From assembly GCF_026072635.1 (NCBI RefSeq), contig NZ_AP023081.1, positions 3,716,501 through 3,780,500 of the forward strand: a stretch of DNA of 64,000 bases, in the 5' to 3' direction. The notes beneath the pieces were generated by a model, which was given only the letters and a program-made list of their open reading frames with translations, had not been told where the DNA came from and made no database searches. Numbering within the stretch: position 1 is the stretch's first letter; every line of letters starts with the position of its first letter. Origin of the DNA: Pseudomonas solani (GTDB taxonomy: Bacteria > Pseudomonadota > Gammaproteobacteria > Pseudomonadales > Pseudomonadaceae). Positions 7,544-15,682 of the stretch are shown here, one piece after another. A program made the translations under genes and the position numbers.

Positions 7544-8506
7544 TCAGGCCGGCGTGCCCTGGTCATGCTCGCGGCTGGCCTGTTCCAGGCATTCGCGGAA
7601 CAGGCGGGCGGCGGGGCCGAGGTCGCGGTTGGCGGCGTGGAAGTAGCCGATGTTGCCGAACTGCAGCGGGGTGCCCAGGTCGAGGGCCCGCAGCATGCCG
7701 GCGTCGGCGAACTGGCGGGTGGCTTCAAAGGGCATCAGGGCCACGGTCTGCTGGTCCTGCATGAGGCTGATGTTGGTGAGGATCGACAGGGATTCGACCA
7801 CGTTGGCCGGGGTGCCCAGGTCGGCCTCGGCGAACAGGCGGTCGGCGGTGCGGCGCAGCAGCGAGTCGCGGGTCGGCAGCACCCAGGGGTAGCCGTGCAG
7901 GTCCGCCAGGCTCACCGGCGAGCGGCCCTGCAGCGGGTGCTGGGCGCCGGCCACCACGCACAGGGCCTCGCCATAGAGCACTTCCACTTCGAGCATCGGC
8001 GATTCGTTGCGCCAGCCCCAGTCGTCCGGCACGCGGCCCACCACCAGGTCCACCTCGCCTACGGCGAGGGCCGGGAACAGCTGGTCCATCTGCCCCACGC
8101 GCAGGGACACCAGCACGCTGGGCGCGCGTTGCTTGAGCAGTTGCATGGCGCGCGGCAGCAGCGAGCTGGAGGCGGAGATCAGGGTGCCGACCATAACGTG
8201 GCCGGAGGTGCCTTCCTGGAAGGCGTTGACCTCGTCGGTGAGCGAGCGCAGTTCGGCCAGCAGCGACTTGGCCCGGCGTACCACCAGCTCGCCCAGTTCG
8301 GTGGCGGTGACCCCGCGGTTGCCACGGATCAGCAGCGGGGCGTCGAAGTAGGATTCCAGCTCGTGGATGATCTTGGTCACCGCCGGCTGGGTCAGGTTCA
8401 GGGCCTGGGCCGCGCGCAGCAGCGAGCCGCTTTGCAGCACCTGGTCGAACACCACCAACTGGTAGAACTTGAGCTTCCGCGCCACGGACATGGGGGTGAA
8501 TTTCAT
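7544..8506 (-). CDS. LysR-type regulator, probable nba operon regulator
   Basis: A 320-aa LysR-type transcription factor. The N-terminal winged helix is clear (KLKFYQLVVFDQVLQSGS, then AAQALNLTQPAVTKIIHELE), followed by a LysR substrate-binding domain. I choose the ATG at 8506 (MKFTPMSVARKL) because GAGG precedes it by about 7 bp; a start at 8545 adds 13 residues without clear support. It is transcribed in the same direction as the aromatic operon, but about 970 bp of mostly repeat DNA intervenes. The described nba cluster carries its LysR gene downstream, so this may be the regulator in a different position. The inducer is unknown. Confidence 0.85.
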   Translation of the reverse strand: MKFTPMSVARKLKFYQLVVFDQVLQSGSLLRAAQALNLTQPAVTKIIHELESYFDAPLLIRGNRGVTATELGELVVRRAKSLLAELRSLTDEVNAFQEGTSGHVMVGTLISASSSLLPRAMQLLKQRAPSVLVSLRVGQMDQLFPALAVGEVDLVVGRVPDDWGWRNESPMLEVEVLYGEALCVVAGAQHPLQGRSPVSLADLHGYPWVLPTRDSLLRRTADRLFAEADLGTPANVVESLSILTNISLMQDQQTVALMPFEATRQFADAGMLRALDLGTPLQFGNIGYFHAANRDLGPAARLFRECLEQASREHDQGTPA

Positions 8507-8655
8507 GCGGTGCCTCGACGGGTCAAAGGGCGGTGGGGTGCGCAAAGCACCGCATGGTAATCAAAAGCGGGGACGAGCGGGGGATGTGGATGGTGGTGCC
8601 TGCTGGAGAGTTTTTGAGTCCAGCGGGTTGCCGAGTTTTGATGGTGGTTGTGCCG

Positions 8656-8724
8656 TAGGGTGTGCCGTGCGCACCGCCGCACGGTGCGTCCGGCGAGCTC
8701 CAGGTGCGCGCAGCACACCCTACG
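8656..8724. repeat. Inverted-repeat extragenic element
   Basis: CGTAGGGTGTGC near 8656 is matched in inverse orientation by GCACACCCTACG ending near 8724, enclosing about 45 bp with further GCGCACCGC/GTGCGC symmetry. It lies in the ~280-bp gap between the LysR gene and the TPR gene. It resembles the GTAGGGTGG-type palindromic repeats seen elsewhere in the window. Confidence 0.6.
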
Positions 8725-8782
8725 TTCGAGGTGAGCGGCGGCTGCATGCCCAGAGGCCCGGTTGTGCCCGTTGGCTATGGCC

Positions 8783-9532
8783 TCAGGGCTGCATCTCGCG
8801 CAGGGCGTCGCGGCTGAGGCTGATCCACTCGCCGTGCAGGTTGCGGTAGTGCTTGGGGGAGCGGCGGGCGTAGTGCTGGATCTGCTCCAGCAGCTCGCGG
8901 GCTTCGCGCTGGCGGCCCAGCTGGCGGAGCATCAGGGCGTAGCGGTAGTTGGCTTCGGGGCCGGTGTAGTAGCCCGAGAGGGCGCGGTATTCCTCTTCCG
9001 CTTTGCTGGTATCGCCGAGGCTTTCCAGGGCGCGGGCGTAGAGCAGGTGGCCGTCGGCGGAGCGGTAGTTGGGGTTGTGCTGGATCAGCCGGTCGAGGGT
9101 GTCGCGGCAGCCTTGTACATCACCCTTGGCGAACTGCGCCTGGGCGAGGCCGAGGAGGATGTCCGGCGCTTGTGCGTGGATGCCGCGCAGGGCGGCCTGG
9201 TAGTGGCTGGCGGCTTCGTCGGCCCGGCCCAGACGCAGCAGTTCTTCGGCCAGTTGCACACGGGTTTCGCGGGTGTCGCGCAGGTCCAGCTCGTCACGCA
9301 GGGCGCGTAGGTGGCGCTCGGGGTCGAGGGTGTCGTGCAGGCGGTTGACGGTGCGCCGGCCGGTGCGGCTGCCGAGCAGGTCGGGGAGCATGATACCGAG
9401 GAAGTAGATCAGGCAGCCGAGGCCCGGCAGCGCGATGATCAGGTACAGCCAGTAGCGTTCCTGCCCGCTGCGGACGACGTGAAGGCCGCAGGTGACCTGG
9501 CAGGCGATGACGAGCAGGGCGAGCAGTGGCAT
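8783..9532 (-). CDS. Membrane-anchored tetratricopeptide-repeat protein
   Basis: A 249-aa protein with two hydrophobic N-terminal segments (about residues 1-15 and 28-50, MPLLALLVIACQVTC and YWLYLIIALPGLGCLIYF), then a soluble domain of helix pairs. TPR-like units can be read in RVQLAEELLRLGRADEAASHYQAAL, LLGLAQAQFAKGD and YRYALMLRQLGRQREARELLEQ. It is probably an inner-membrane protein with a TPR domain for protein contacts. It follows the siderophore receptor gene on the same strand after 122 bp, which need not mean shared function. No specific partner can be named. Confidence 0.75.
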   Translation of the reverse strand: MPLLALLVIACQVTCGLHVVRSGQERYWLYLIIALPGLGCLIYFLGIMLPDLLGSRTGRRTVNRLHDTLDPERHLRALRDELDLRDTRETRVQLAEELLRLGRADEAASHYQAALRGIHAQAPDILLGLAQAQFAKGDVQGCRDTLDRLIQHNPNYRSADGHLLYARALESLGDTSKAEEEYRALSGYYTGPEANYRYALMLRQLGRQREARELLEQIQHYARRSPKHYRNLHGEWISLSRDALREMQP

Positions 9533-9654
9533 GGCGGTTTCCAGTCCCTTGGAGAGTCGATGGGCGCCGCCCGGAAAGGGCGGGCGCCTATGAAATCACG
9601 CCGCCATGCGCTTGTCAGGTGGCCGGCTGTGGAGCCGGTCACGTTGTGGGGGGC

Positions 9655-12108
9655 TTACCAGTCGTAGCTGAGGTTGGACACCAGGGTGCGGCCCTGGCCG
9701 TAGTAGCAGTCCCAGATGCTGCGGCAGCTGGCGACGTAGGTCTTGTCGGTGAGGTTCTCGACGTTCACCGCCAGCTTCACGCCCTTGAGGCGCAGTACCG
9801 AGTGCTCGAAGTCATAGGTCACGGCCGCGTCGTAGACGGTGTAGGACGGGATCTGGAACGAGCCTTCGTAGTCATCGCCGTAGCTGCCGCGCACGTAGCG
9901 GGCACCGAGCCCGGCGCCGAGGCCGGAGAGCGGGCCGTCGCCGATGTAGCGGTAGTCGGCCCAGAGCGAGGCGGTGAGCGGCGGGCTGCTGGCCGGGTGG
10001 CGGCCTTTGCGGCCGTCGTTGTCCTTGCTGTATTCGATGTCGTTGCGCGAGACCGAGGCCAGCAGGTTGAGGTTTTCGGTCAGCGCGGCCTTGCCTTCCA
10101 GCTCCACGCCCTGGGAGCGGATGGCGCCGGTCTGGGCGTTGAAGCCGGGGTTGGCGAGGTCGGTGGTGAGGATGTTTTCCTGCTCCAGTTCGTAGACCGA
10201 GAGCTGGATGAAGCTTTCCTGGCCGCTGGGCTGGTACTTCAGGCCGGTTTCGTACTGCTTGCCGGTGGAGGGCTCGAAGGGCTGGCTGGCGGCGTTGGTG
10301 CCGGTCTGCGGGAGGAAGGATTCGGAGTAGCTGATGTAGGGCGCCAGGCCGTTGTCGAAGACGTAGGTGAGGCCGGCGCGGCCGGTGAAGGCTTCGTCCT
10401 TGACGTTGCTGTGGGTGCCCTGGAGCGGCGCTCGGTTGTCGGTTTCGGCCCAGTCGTAGCGCCCGCCGAGGGTGAGGATCCACTGGTCGAGCTTGATCTG
10501 GTCCTGCAGGTAGAGGCCGGTCTGGGTGACGGTGTTGTCCCACTTGTAGCGGTTGCCGAAGCGCAGCGCCTGGCCGTAGACCGGGTTGAACAGGTCGATG
10601 ATCGGCGGGTTGTAGTCGTACTGGCCGTCGAACTTCGAGTTGAAGTGGTAGTAGTCCAGGCCGATGAGCAGGGTGTGGCGGGCGGCGCCGGTGTCGAACT
10701 GCGCCTGGGCGATGTTATCCACGCCGAACACGCTGTTCTTCTGCGCCCAGTCGACGCCGTAGCGGGTCTGGTAGCGCTTGTCGTTGGCACCGGTGACCGG
10801 GTTGGCGACGAAGCGGTAGCCGTGCAGCGGTGCGGTGTAGTGGTCGTCGACATAGGCGTAGCGGGCGTTCTGCCTGAACGTCCAGACGTCGTCGAGGCGG
10901 TGGCTCAGCTCGTAGCCCAGGGCGTTCTGCTTGCGGTTGTAGTCGTTGACGCCGGGCTCGCCGAGAAAGCGGTCACGGGAGATATGGCCGTTGGGGTTGG
11001 CGAACACCGTGCCTTCGCTGGGCAGGCCCTGGGCCTCGGGCACGCCATCGTCCTTCTGCCATTGGGCGTAGAGGGTGAGGCTGGTGTCGTCGCTGGCCAG
11101 CCAGGTGAGGCTCGGGGCGATGAACAGGCGCTGCTGCTCGACGTAGTCGATTTCCGCGTTGCTGTCGCTGGCCAGGCCGGTGAGGCGATAGAGGAACTGG
11201 CCCTGGTCGTCCAGCGGGCCGCCGAGGTCGAAGGCGCCGCTCTTGCGGTCGTAGCTGCCGGTGCCGAGCTGGATCTGGTGCAGCGGCTCGGCGGTGGGGC
11301 GCTTGCTGACCATGTTGACCATGCCGCCGGGCTGGTTCTGGCCGTAGAGCACGGAGGAGGGGCCCTTCATCACTTCGATGCGTTCCAGCGAGTAGGGCTC
11401 GATCTGCAGGGCGCCGCCGGTGCTGCCGCCGCCATAGGGCAGGTGCAGGCCGTCGAGGTAGAGCGGGGTCGGCGAGTAACCGCGCGAGGTGGGCTCGTCG
11501 AAGATCTTCACCCGGTCGGAGAAGCCGCCCCCGGTCATGCCGGCGGTGTAGCGCAGCGCCTCGGTGATGCTCTGCGCGCCGCGCGCCTTGATCTCGTCGG
11601 CGGTGATCACGTTGATGGTCTGGGGGATTTCCAGCAGTGGCGTATCGGTCTTGGTGCCGGTGCCGCTGCGGGTGGCCACGTAGCCCTGCACCGGGCCCCA
11701 GGCGTTTTCCTGGTAGCTGTTGCCCTGGATGCGCGTGGCGTCCAGTTGCAGGCCGCTGCCTTCGCTGCGTGGCTGCAACTGGTAGCGGCCGGTGCCGGTG
11801 CGCAGGGCTTGCAGGCCGCTGTCGCCGAGAAGGATGCCCAGCGCCTGTTCCACGCTGTAGCGCCCCTGCAGGGCCGGGCTCTGCTTGCCGGCGGTGAGGG
11901 CGCCGTCGGCGGCCAGGTAGATGCCGGCCTGCACGGCGAACTGGTTGAGCTGGTCGGCCAGGGGGCCGGCGGGGATGTCGAACTGTTGCTCCTGCGCCTG
12001 CTCGGCGGCGGATACCAGCGAGCCGTGGAGGGCGGCGACAGCGCCGAGGGCGAGCGGGATGGCCAGCGCGAGGGGGCGCAGGGGGAAGCGTGAGGGGCGC
12101 GGTGACAT
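9655..12108 (-). CDS. TonB-dependent siderophore receptor with STN signalling domain
   Basis: An 817-aa outer-membrane receptor. A signal peptide (ALAIPLALGAVAAL..) is followed by an N-terminal STN domain (about residues 40-95, beginning FDIPAGPLADQLNQFA), a plug domain with IPQTINVITADEIKARG and VLYGQNQPGGMVN, then a large beta-barrel. The C-terminus is YDW rather than the commoner Phe. The STN domain means it signals to the FecR and sigma factor encoded immediately upstream. I place the start at 12108, with AAGGA before it, instead of 12153. Ferrichrome/ferrioxamine-type receptors (FiuA/FoxA) are the closest in style, but the ligand cannot be read from sequence. Confidence 0.92.
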   Translation of the reverse strand: MSPRPSRFPLRPLALAIPLALGAVAALHGSLVSAAEQAQEQQFDIPAGPLADQLNQFAVQAGIYLAADGALTAGKQSPALQGRYSVEQALGILLGDSGLQALRTGTGRYQLQPRSEGSGLQLDATRIQGNSYQENAWGPVQGYVATRSGTGTKTDTPLLEIPQTINVITADEIKARGAQSITEALRYTAGMTGGGFSDRVKIFDEPTSRGYSPTPLYLDGLHLPYGGGSTGGALQIEPYSLERIEVMKGPSSVLYGQNQPGGMVNMVSKRPTAEPLHQIQLGTGSYDRKSGAFDLGGPLDDQGQFLYRLTGLASDSNAEIDYVEQQRLFIAPSLTWLASDDTSLTLYAQWQKDDGVPEAQGLPSEGTVFANPNGHISRDRFLGEPGVNDYNRKQNALGYELSHRLDDVWTFRQNARYAYVDDHYTAPLHGYRFVANPVTGANDKRYQTRYGVDWAQKNSVFGVDNIAQAQFDTGAARHTLLIGLDYYHFNSKFDGQYDYNPPIIDLFNPVYGQALRFGNRYKWDNTVTQTGLYLQDQIKLDQWILTLGGRYDWAETDNRAPLQGTHSNVKDEAFTGRAGLTYVFDNGLAPYISYSESFLPQTGTNAASQPFEPSTGKQYETGLKYQPSGQESFIQLSVYELEQENILTTDLANPGFNAQTGAIRSQGVELEGKAALTENLNLLASVSRNDIEYSKDNDGRKGRHPASSPPLTASLWADYRYIGDGPLSGLGAGLGARYVRGSYGDDYEGSFQIPSYTVYDAAVTYDFEHSVLRLKGVKLAVNVENLTDKTYVASCRSIWDCYYGQGRTLVSNLSYDW

Positions 12109-12190
12109 GTTTTTTCCTTGTCGTTCGAGGGGCAGAAAGCCGTTGTCACCCACTAATTCGGATGAGAAGGAAAAACCGGAAACGCGAATG

Positions 12191-12201
12191 CGAAATTTTT
12201 T
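12191..12201 (-). promoter_or_regulatory. A-rich box upstream of the first receptor
   Basis: On the minus strand AAAAAATTTCG precedes the receptor start by about 85 bp. A near-identical box (AAAAAATTCGCA at 15597-15608) precedes the second receptor. Iron-starvation ECF sigma factors recognise A-rich -35 elements, so these are candidate -35 regions for the neighbouring sigma factors. No -10 assignment is made. Confidence 0.35.
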
Positions 12202-12213
12202 CGAACACCGGGA

Positions 12214-13179
12214 TCAGCGCGCTTCCACGGTGTGCCACCAGGGCAGGGTACGGTGCACGCGGATGGGCAGGACGTCTTCCAGCATCGCCAGCGCCTGGTC
12301 GCCGTCATGCAGGGGGAAGGTGCCGGTCACCCGCAGGTTGGCGACCTGCGGCGCCACGCCGAGGTGGCTGTGGCGGTGGGCGGCCAGTTCTTCGACGAAG
12401 GCCGAGAGCGGCATGTCGCTGGCCAGCAGCATGCCCTGGCTCCAGCTCTGCCGGCCCTGGCTGGCGGGCTGCAAGGCGCCGATGGCCTGAGCATCGAAGC
12501 CCAGTTGTTCGCCGGCCTGGGCGATGCGCACCTGGCCGGCGGTGTTGCGCACTTCCACCGCGCCTTCGAAGACGTTGAGCAGGGTGCGGCCGTCCTGTTG
12601 CTGCACGCTGAAGCGGGTGCCCAGCGCGCGCAGGCGGCCTTCGGCGGTGGTGATGACGAAGGGGCGGCTGTCGTGGTGGGTGTCGATCAGCACCTCGCCG
12701 GCCACCAGGTGCAGCAGGCGCAGGTCGGCTTGCAGGTCGACGTCCAGGGCGCTGGCGCTGTTCAGCCAGACGTGGCTGCCATCGCCCAGGGTGAGTTCGC
12801 GCACCTCGCCCGTGGCGCTGCGGTAGTCGGCGCGCCAGCCCGCCACCAGGCCCGGCAGCGGCGTGTTGCGCCAGCCGGCCCAGCCAAGCAGGGTGCCGCC
12901 GGAGAGCACGGCCAGGGTGCGCAGCACCTGGCGCCGGGAGTGCTGGGCGCGGCGGGCGCCCTTGAGCGTTTGCAGGGCTACCTCGCCATCGCCTTGCAAC
13001 GGGGCGAAACGCTGGCTGATGCGTTCGACGTAGAGCCAGGCCTGGCGGTGCAGCTCGCTTTGCCCGTGCCAGTGCAGCCAGGCGGCGCGGGTGCTGTCGT
13101 CGGCGGCTTCGGCGCTGAGCTCGGCATACCAGTGCGCGGCCTGCTGGAGGATGGCGTGGTCGGGCTTGAGCGGGGTCAT
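12214..13179 (-). CDS. FecR-family anti-sigma/sigma regulator
   Basis: A 321-aa inner-membrane regulator. The cytoplasmic N-terminal DUF4880-type domain (AAHWYAELSAEAADDSTRAAWLHWH) is followed by one transmembrane segment around residues 90-110 (TLAVLSGGTLLGWAGW). The periplasmic FecR domain contains ELTLGDGSHVWLNSASALDV and ALGTRFSVQQ. It should sense the receptor STN domain and control the sigma factor encoded just upstream. The start at 13179 overlaps the sigma stop by 4 bp. The gap of 105 bp to the receptor gene probably holds the receptor promoter. Confidence 0.93.
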   Translation of the reverse strand: MTPLKPDHAILQQAAHWYAELSAEAADDSTRAAWLHWHGQSELHRQAWLYVERISQRFAPLQGDGEVALQTLKGARRAQHSRRQVLRTLAVLSGGTLLGWAGWRNTPLPGLVAGWRADYRSATGEVRELTLGDGSHVWLNSASALDVDLQADLRLLHLVAGEVLIDTHHDSRPFVITTAEGRLRALGTRFSVQQQDGRTLLNVFEGAVEVRNTAGQVRIAQAGEQLGFDAQAIGALQPASQGRQSWSQGMLLASDMPLSAFVEELAAHRHSHLGVAPQVANLRVTGTFPLHDGDQALAMLEDVLPIRVHRTLPWWHTVEAR

Positions 13180-13709
13180 GGGCGCAGCGCCTCGTCCAGT
13201 TCGGCTTCCAGCAGCAGGCACTTGAACATGGCCTGGGCCATGTAGCTGGTGACGGTGCGTTCGGACACCCCGAGCCGCTCGGCGATGGCGCGGTAGCCAA
13301 GGCCCTGCACCTGGGCCAGGAGGAAGGCCTCGGCGACCTTGGGCGGCAGGCTGGCGAGCATCGCGTGCACCTGCTGCAAGGCCTCCAGCACCATGGCGCG
13401 GTGTTCCTCGGAGGGCGCCACCGCCTCGGGCTGGCCGGCCAGCACCTCGGCCCAGGCGCGCTCCACCTGCTGGCGCCGCCAGAAGTCCACGCACACATGG
13501 CGGGACATGGCGCTGAGGTAGGCGCGGGCGTGGGTGTCGCTGTCGAACTGGCGCGGCCTGCTCAGCAGGCGCAGAAACACGTCATGGGCGAGGTCGGCGG
13601 CATCGCTGGCGTTGCCCAGCTTGCGTTGCAGCCAGGCGCGTATCCAGCCGTGGTGCTCGACGTAGTAGTGCTGCACCTGGCGTTGGTAGGACTTGTCGAG
13701 GGTCGACAT
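13176..13709 (-). CDS. FecI-family ECF sigma factor
   Basis: A 177-aa extracytoplasmic-function sigma factor. Region 2 is seen in YYVEHHGWIRAWLQRKLGNASDAADLAHDVFLRLL and region 4 in LGYRAIAERLGVSERTVTSYMAQA. It starts MSTLDKSYQRQ at 13709 and ends overlapping the FecR gene. Its promoter region, shared with the divergent sigma gene, contains a Fur-like box at about 13747-13765, which fits iron control. It should direct transcription of the receptor at 9655-12108. Confidence 0.93.
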   Translation of the reverse strand: MSTLDKSYQRQVQHYYVEHHGWIRAWLQRKLGNASDAADLAHDVFLRLLSRPRQFDSDTHARAYLSAMSRHVCVDFWRRQQVERAWAEVLAGQPEAVAPSEEHRAMVLEALQQVHAMLASLPPKVAEAFLLAQVQGLGYRAIAERLGVSERTVTSYMAQAMFKCLLLEAELDEALRP

Positions 13710-13746
13710 CGGGTGGCTTCCGGCAGGGCAGGCGGTTTGGATGCAG

Positions 13747-13765
13747 ATGAGAAGGATTCGCATAT
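13747..13765. promoter_or_regulatory. Fur-like box for the minus-strand sigma gene
   Basis: GATGAGAAGGATTCGCATA resembles Pseudomonas Fur sites of the type GAGAATNATTCGCAT. It lies about 40-55 bp before the sigma start at 13709. Three or four positions depart from consensus. Confidence 0.5.
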
Positions 13766-13855
13766 TATGCGCAGTCGCCCGTGCTGGCAAACCGCACCGT
13801 GGTCGACCTGCTAGCGCGGGTGAACACGGGCATTGCCAGCGGGAACGGGAATCAA

Positions 13856-13877
13856 CAATAATGCGACTTATTCTTAT
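13856..13877. promoter_or_regulatory. Fur-like box for the plus-strand sigma gene
   Basis: AATAATGCGACTTATTCTTA closely follows the Fur pattern AATAATGAGAATTATTCTTA. It lies 20-45 bp before the GTG at 13899. Its position also argues that translation does not start at the upstream ATG (13833), which would put the operator inside the coding region. Confidence 0.6.
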
Positions 13878-13898
13878 TTGACTCCTGGGTCCATCCCC

Positions 13899-14411
13899 GT
13901 GGCCACCTCTCCTGATCTCAATGCTGCCCTGGCGACGCTCTATCACGAGAACCATCGCTGGTTGCGCGCCTGGCTCTATCGCCAGTTGCGCTGCCCGCAG
14001 GATGCCGCTGACCTGACCCAGGACACCTTCATGCGCGCCCTGACCTCGCGTCAGCTGGGGCAGCTGGACGAGCCGAAGGCGTTCCTCAATACCCTGGCCC
14101 GGCGCCTGCTGTGCAGCTTCTGGCGCCGCCGCAAGGTGGAGCAGGCCTATCTGCAGGCGCTGACCGAGCTGCCCGAGCAGTTCGCGCCTTCCGAAGAGGA
14201 CATCGCCCTGGTCAGCGAGGCCATCGACGCCATCGACCGGCTGCTCGACGGCCTGCCGCAACGGGTGCGCCGCGCTTTCCTGCTCAACCGCCTCGATGGC
14301 ATGCCGCAGCAGGCCATCGCCGATCACCTGGGGGTTTCCCTGGCCACCGTCGAGCGTGACCTGCGCCGTGCCTTCGAGCACTGCCTGAGCGCGAACCCGG
14401 AGCTGCCATGA
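13899..14411 (+). CDS. FecI-family ECF sigma factor (second system)
   Basis: A 170-aa ECF sigma factor divergent from the one at 13176-13709. Region 2: LYHENHRWLRAWLYRQLRCPQDAADLTQDTFMRAL. Region 4: GMPQQAIADHLGVSLATVERDLRRAFEHC. I take the GTG at 13899 (VATSPDLNAAL) as start because the frame upstream crosses a Fur-like box; no strong ribosome site is visible, so the start is uncertain. Its stop overlaps the FecR start (ATGA). The likely target is the receptor gene at 15683. Confidence 0.9.
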   Translation: MATSPDLNAALATLYHENHRWLRAWLYRQLRCPQDAADLTQDTFMRALTSRQLGQLDEPKAFLNTLARRLLCSFWRRRKVEQAYLQALTELPEQFAPSEEDIALVSEAIDAIDRLLDGLPQRVRRAFLLNRLDGMPQQAIADHLGVSLATVERDLRRAFEHCLSANPELP

Positions 14412-15382
14412 GCCACGCCGAACTCGACCTGCACACCCGCACCGCCATCGACTGGATGCTGCGCCTGGACCCGGGCCGGGTGACCAACCACGACCGCCAG
14501 GACTTCAAGCGCTGGCTGGCTGACGACCCGGCCCACCTGGTGGCCTGGCAACGGGTCAGCGGCCTGCTGCAGCAACCCCTGGCCGATCTGCAGGGCGCCG
14601 AAGTGCGCAGCCCCGGGCAACTGCGTGCCGCCAGCCGGGCGCTCTCTGCCCCCGATTCGCCACAGCGGCGCAAGCTGCTGCGCGGCGGCCTGGCCTTGCT
14701 GGTGCTGGGCGCCGGCAGCGGTGCGCTGGTCAACCGTGTGACCCCCTTGGCGGGCCTCACCGCCGATGTGCACACCGCCACCGGCGAGCGCCGCACCCTG
14801 CAGTTGGAGGACGGCAGCCGGCTGGTGCTCAACGCCCGCAGTTCGGTGGATATCCGCTTCGACGGTGCGCGCCGCCTGGTGCGCCTGCGCGAGGGCGAGC
14901 TGCTGGCCAGCGTGGCGGCCGACGCCACCCGACCCTTCATCATCGCCACCGCCCAGGGCGAAGTCCGCGCGCTGGGCACGCGCTTCCTGGTGCGCCAGGA
15001 GGAATCGCGCAGCCTGGTCTGCGTGCAGGAACACCGCGTGCGCATCGACTGCCATGGCGGGCAGCACGGCGAGCTGGGCGAAGGCCAGGCGGCCTGGTTC
15101 GGCGCCTCGGGCATCCAGCCGGCCCCTGCCAGCCTGCTGACCCGCGCGGCCTGGGTGGATGGGCGCGTGGAGGTCAACGACGAGCCCCTGGGCTACCTGG
15201 TCGAGGCCCTGCGCCCCTACCATCGCGGCCTGCTGCGCATCAGCCCGGAAGCCGCGCAGGTGCGGGTGTTTGGCGTGTTCCCCCTGGACGACAGTGGCGC
15301 CGCCCTGCAATCCCTGGCCGAAACCATGCCGGTGCGCGTGCGCCGCTACGGCCCCTGGCTGACCCTGGTCGATCGCGCCTGA
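14408..15382 (+). CDS. FecR-family regulator (second system)
   Basis: A 324-aa FecR protein: N-terminal cytoplasmic domain (TRTAIDWMLRLDPGRVTNHDRQDFKRWLA), one transmembrane segment at about residues 93-113 (GGLALLVLGAGSGALV), then the periplasmic domain with LQLEDGSRLVLNARSSVDI and ALGTRFLVRQEE. The gene overlaps the sigma gene by 4 bp. A 300-bp gap with extragenic repeats separates it from the receptor it should control. Confidence 0.92.
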   Translation: MSHAELDLHTRTAIDWMLRLDPGRVTNHDRQDFKRWLADDPAHLVAWQRVSGLLQQPLADLQGAEVRSPGQLRAASRALSAPDSPQRRKLLRGGLALLVLGAGSGALVNRVTPLAGLTADVHTATGERRTLQLEDGSRLVLNARSSVDIRFDGARRLVRLREGELLASVAADATRPFIIATAQGEVRALGTRFLVRQEESRSLVCVQEHRVRIDCHGGQHGELGEGQAAWFGASGIQPAPASLLTRAAWVDGRVEVNDEPLGYLVEALRPYHRGLLRISPEAAQVRVFGVFPLDDSGAALQSLAETMPVRVRRYGPWLTLVDRA

Positions 15383-15404
15383 TCGCCCATGGAGTGGCTC
15401 CGTG

Positions 15405-15550
15405 CGTAGGGTGGATGACGCTCTTTTCATCCACCAGCGGTGTTGCCTGCGAGCACGAAATGGTGGACGGGTGAAGCGTCGTTCACCCTACGGCTGGCGC
15501 GCGTGGATTCGGTCGGTGGGTAGGGTGGATGACGCTTTTTTCACCCACCA
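15405..15550. repeat. Tandem family-A palindromic extragenic repeats
   Basis: Two units of the form GTAGGGTGGATGACGCTTTT followed by TCATCCACC form hairpins. Between them is the inverted segment GTGAAGCGTCGTTCACCCTACG. The same family occurs at 18181-18330, 25947-25982, 38221-38420, 47228-47260 and 48539-48630. These fill most of the 300-bp gap between the FecR and receptor genes. Function unknown; they may act as terminators or REP-like elements. Confidence 0.85.
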
Positions 15551-15596
15551 AAGGGCGCCAAAGACGGGCTCGAAAGCGCGGCCATCGAGCAAATGC

Positions 15597-15608
15597 AAAA
15601 AATTCGCA
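15597..15608 (+). promoter_or_regulatory. A-rich box upstream of the second receptor
   Basis: AAAAAATTCGCA lies about 75-85 bp before the receptor ATG and resembles the box before the first receptor (12191-12201, minus strand). It is a candidate -35 element for a FecI-type sigma factor. Confidence 0.35.
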
Positions 15609-15682
15609 AAAACGATGAGGGGTTTATGCGCCTCGTTGGACATGGATAGGGCAAACCCGACACACAGAACAAGGAGCCCTTC

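Noticed and set aside
9526..12093. Very long open frame (855 codons) antisense to the first siderophore receptor
   Set aside because: High-GC shadow frame; its reading is Ala/Gly/Val/His-rich with no domain, while the opposite strand gives a clear TonB receptor.
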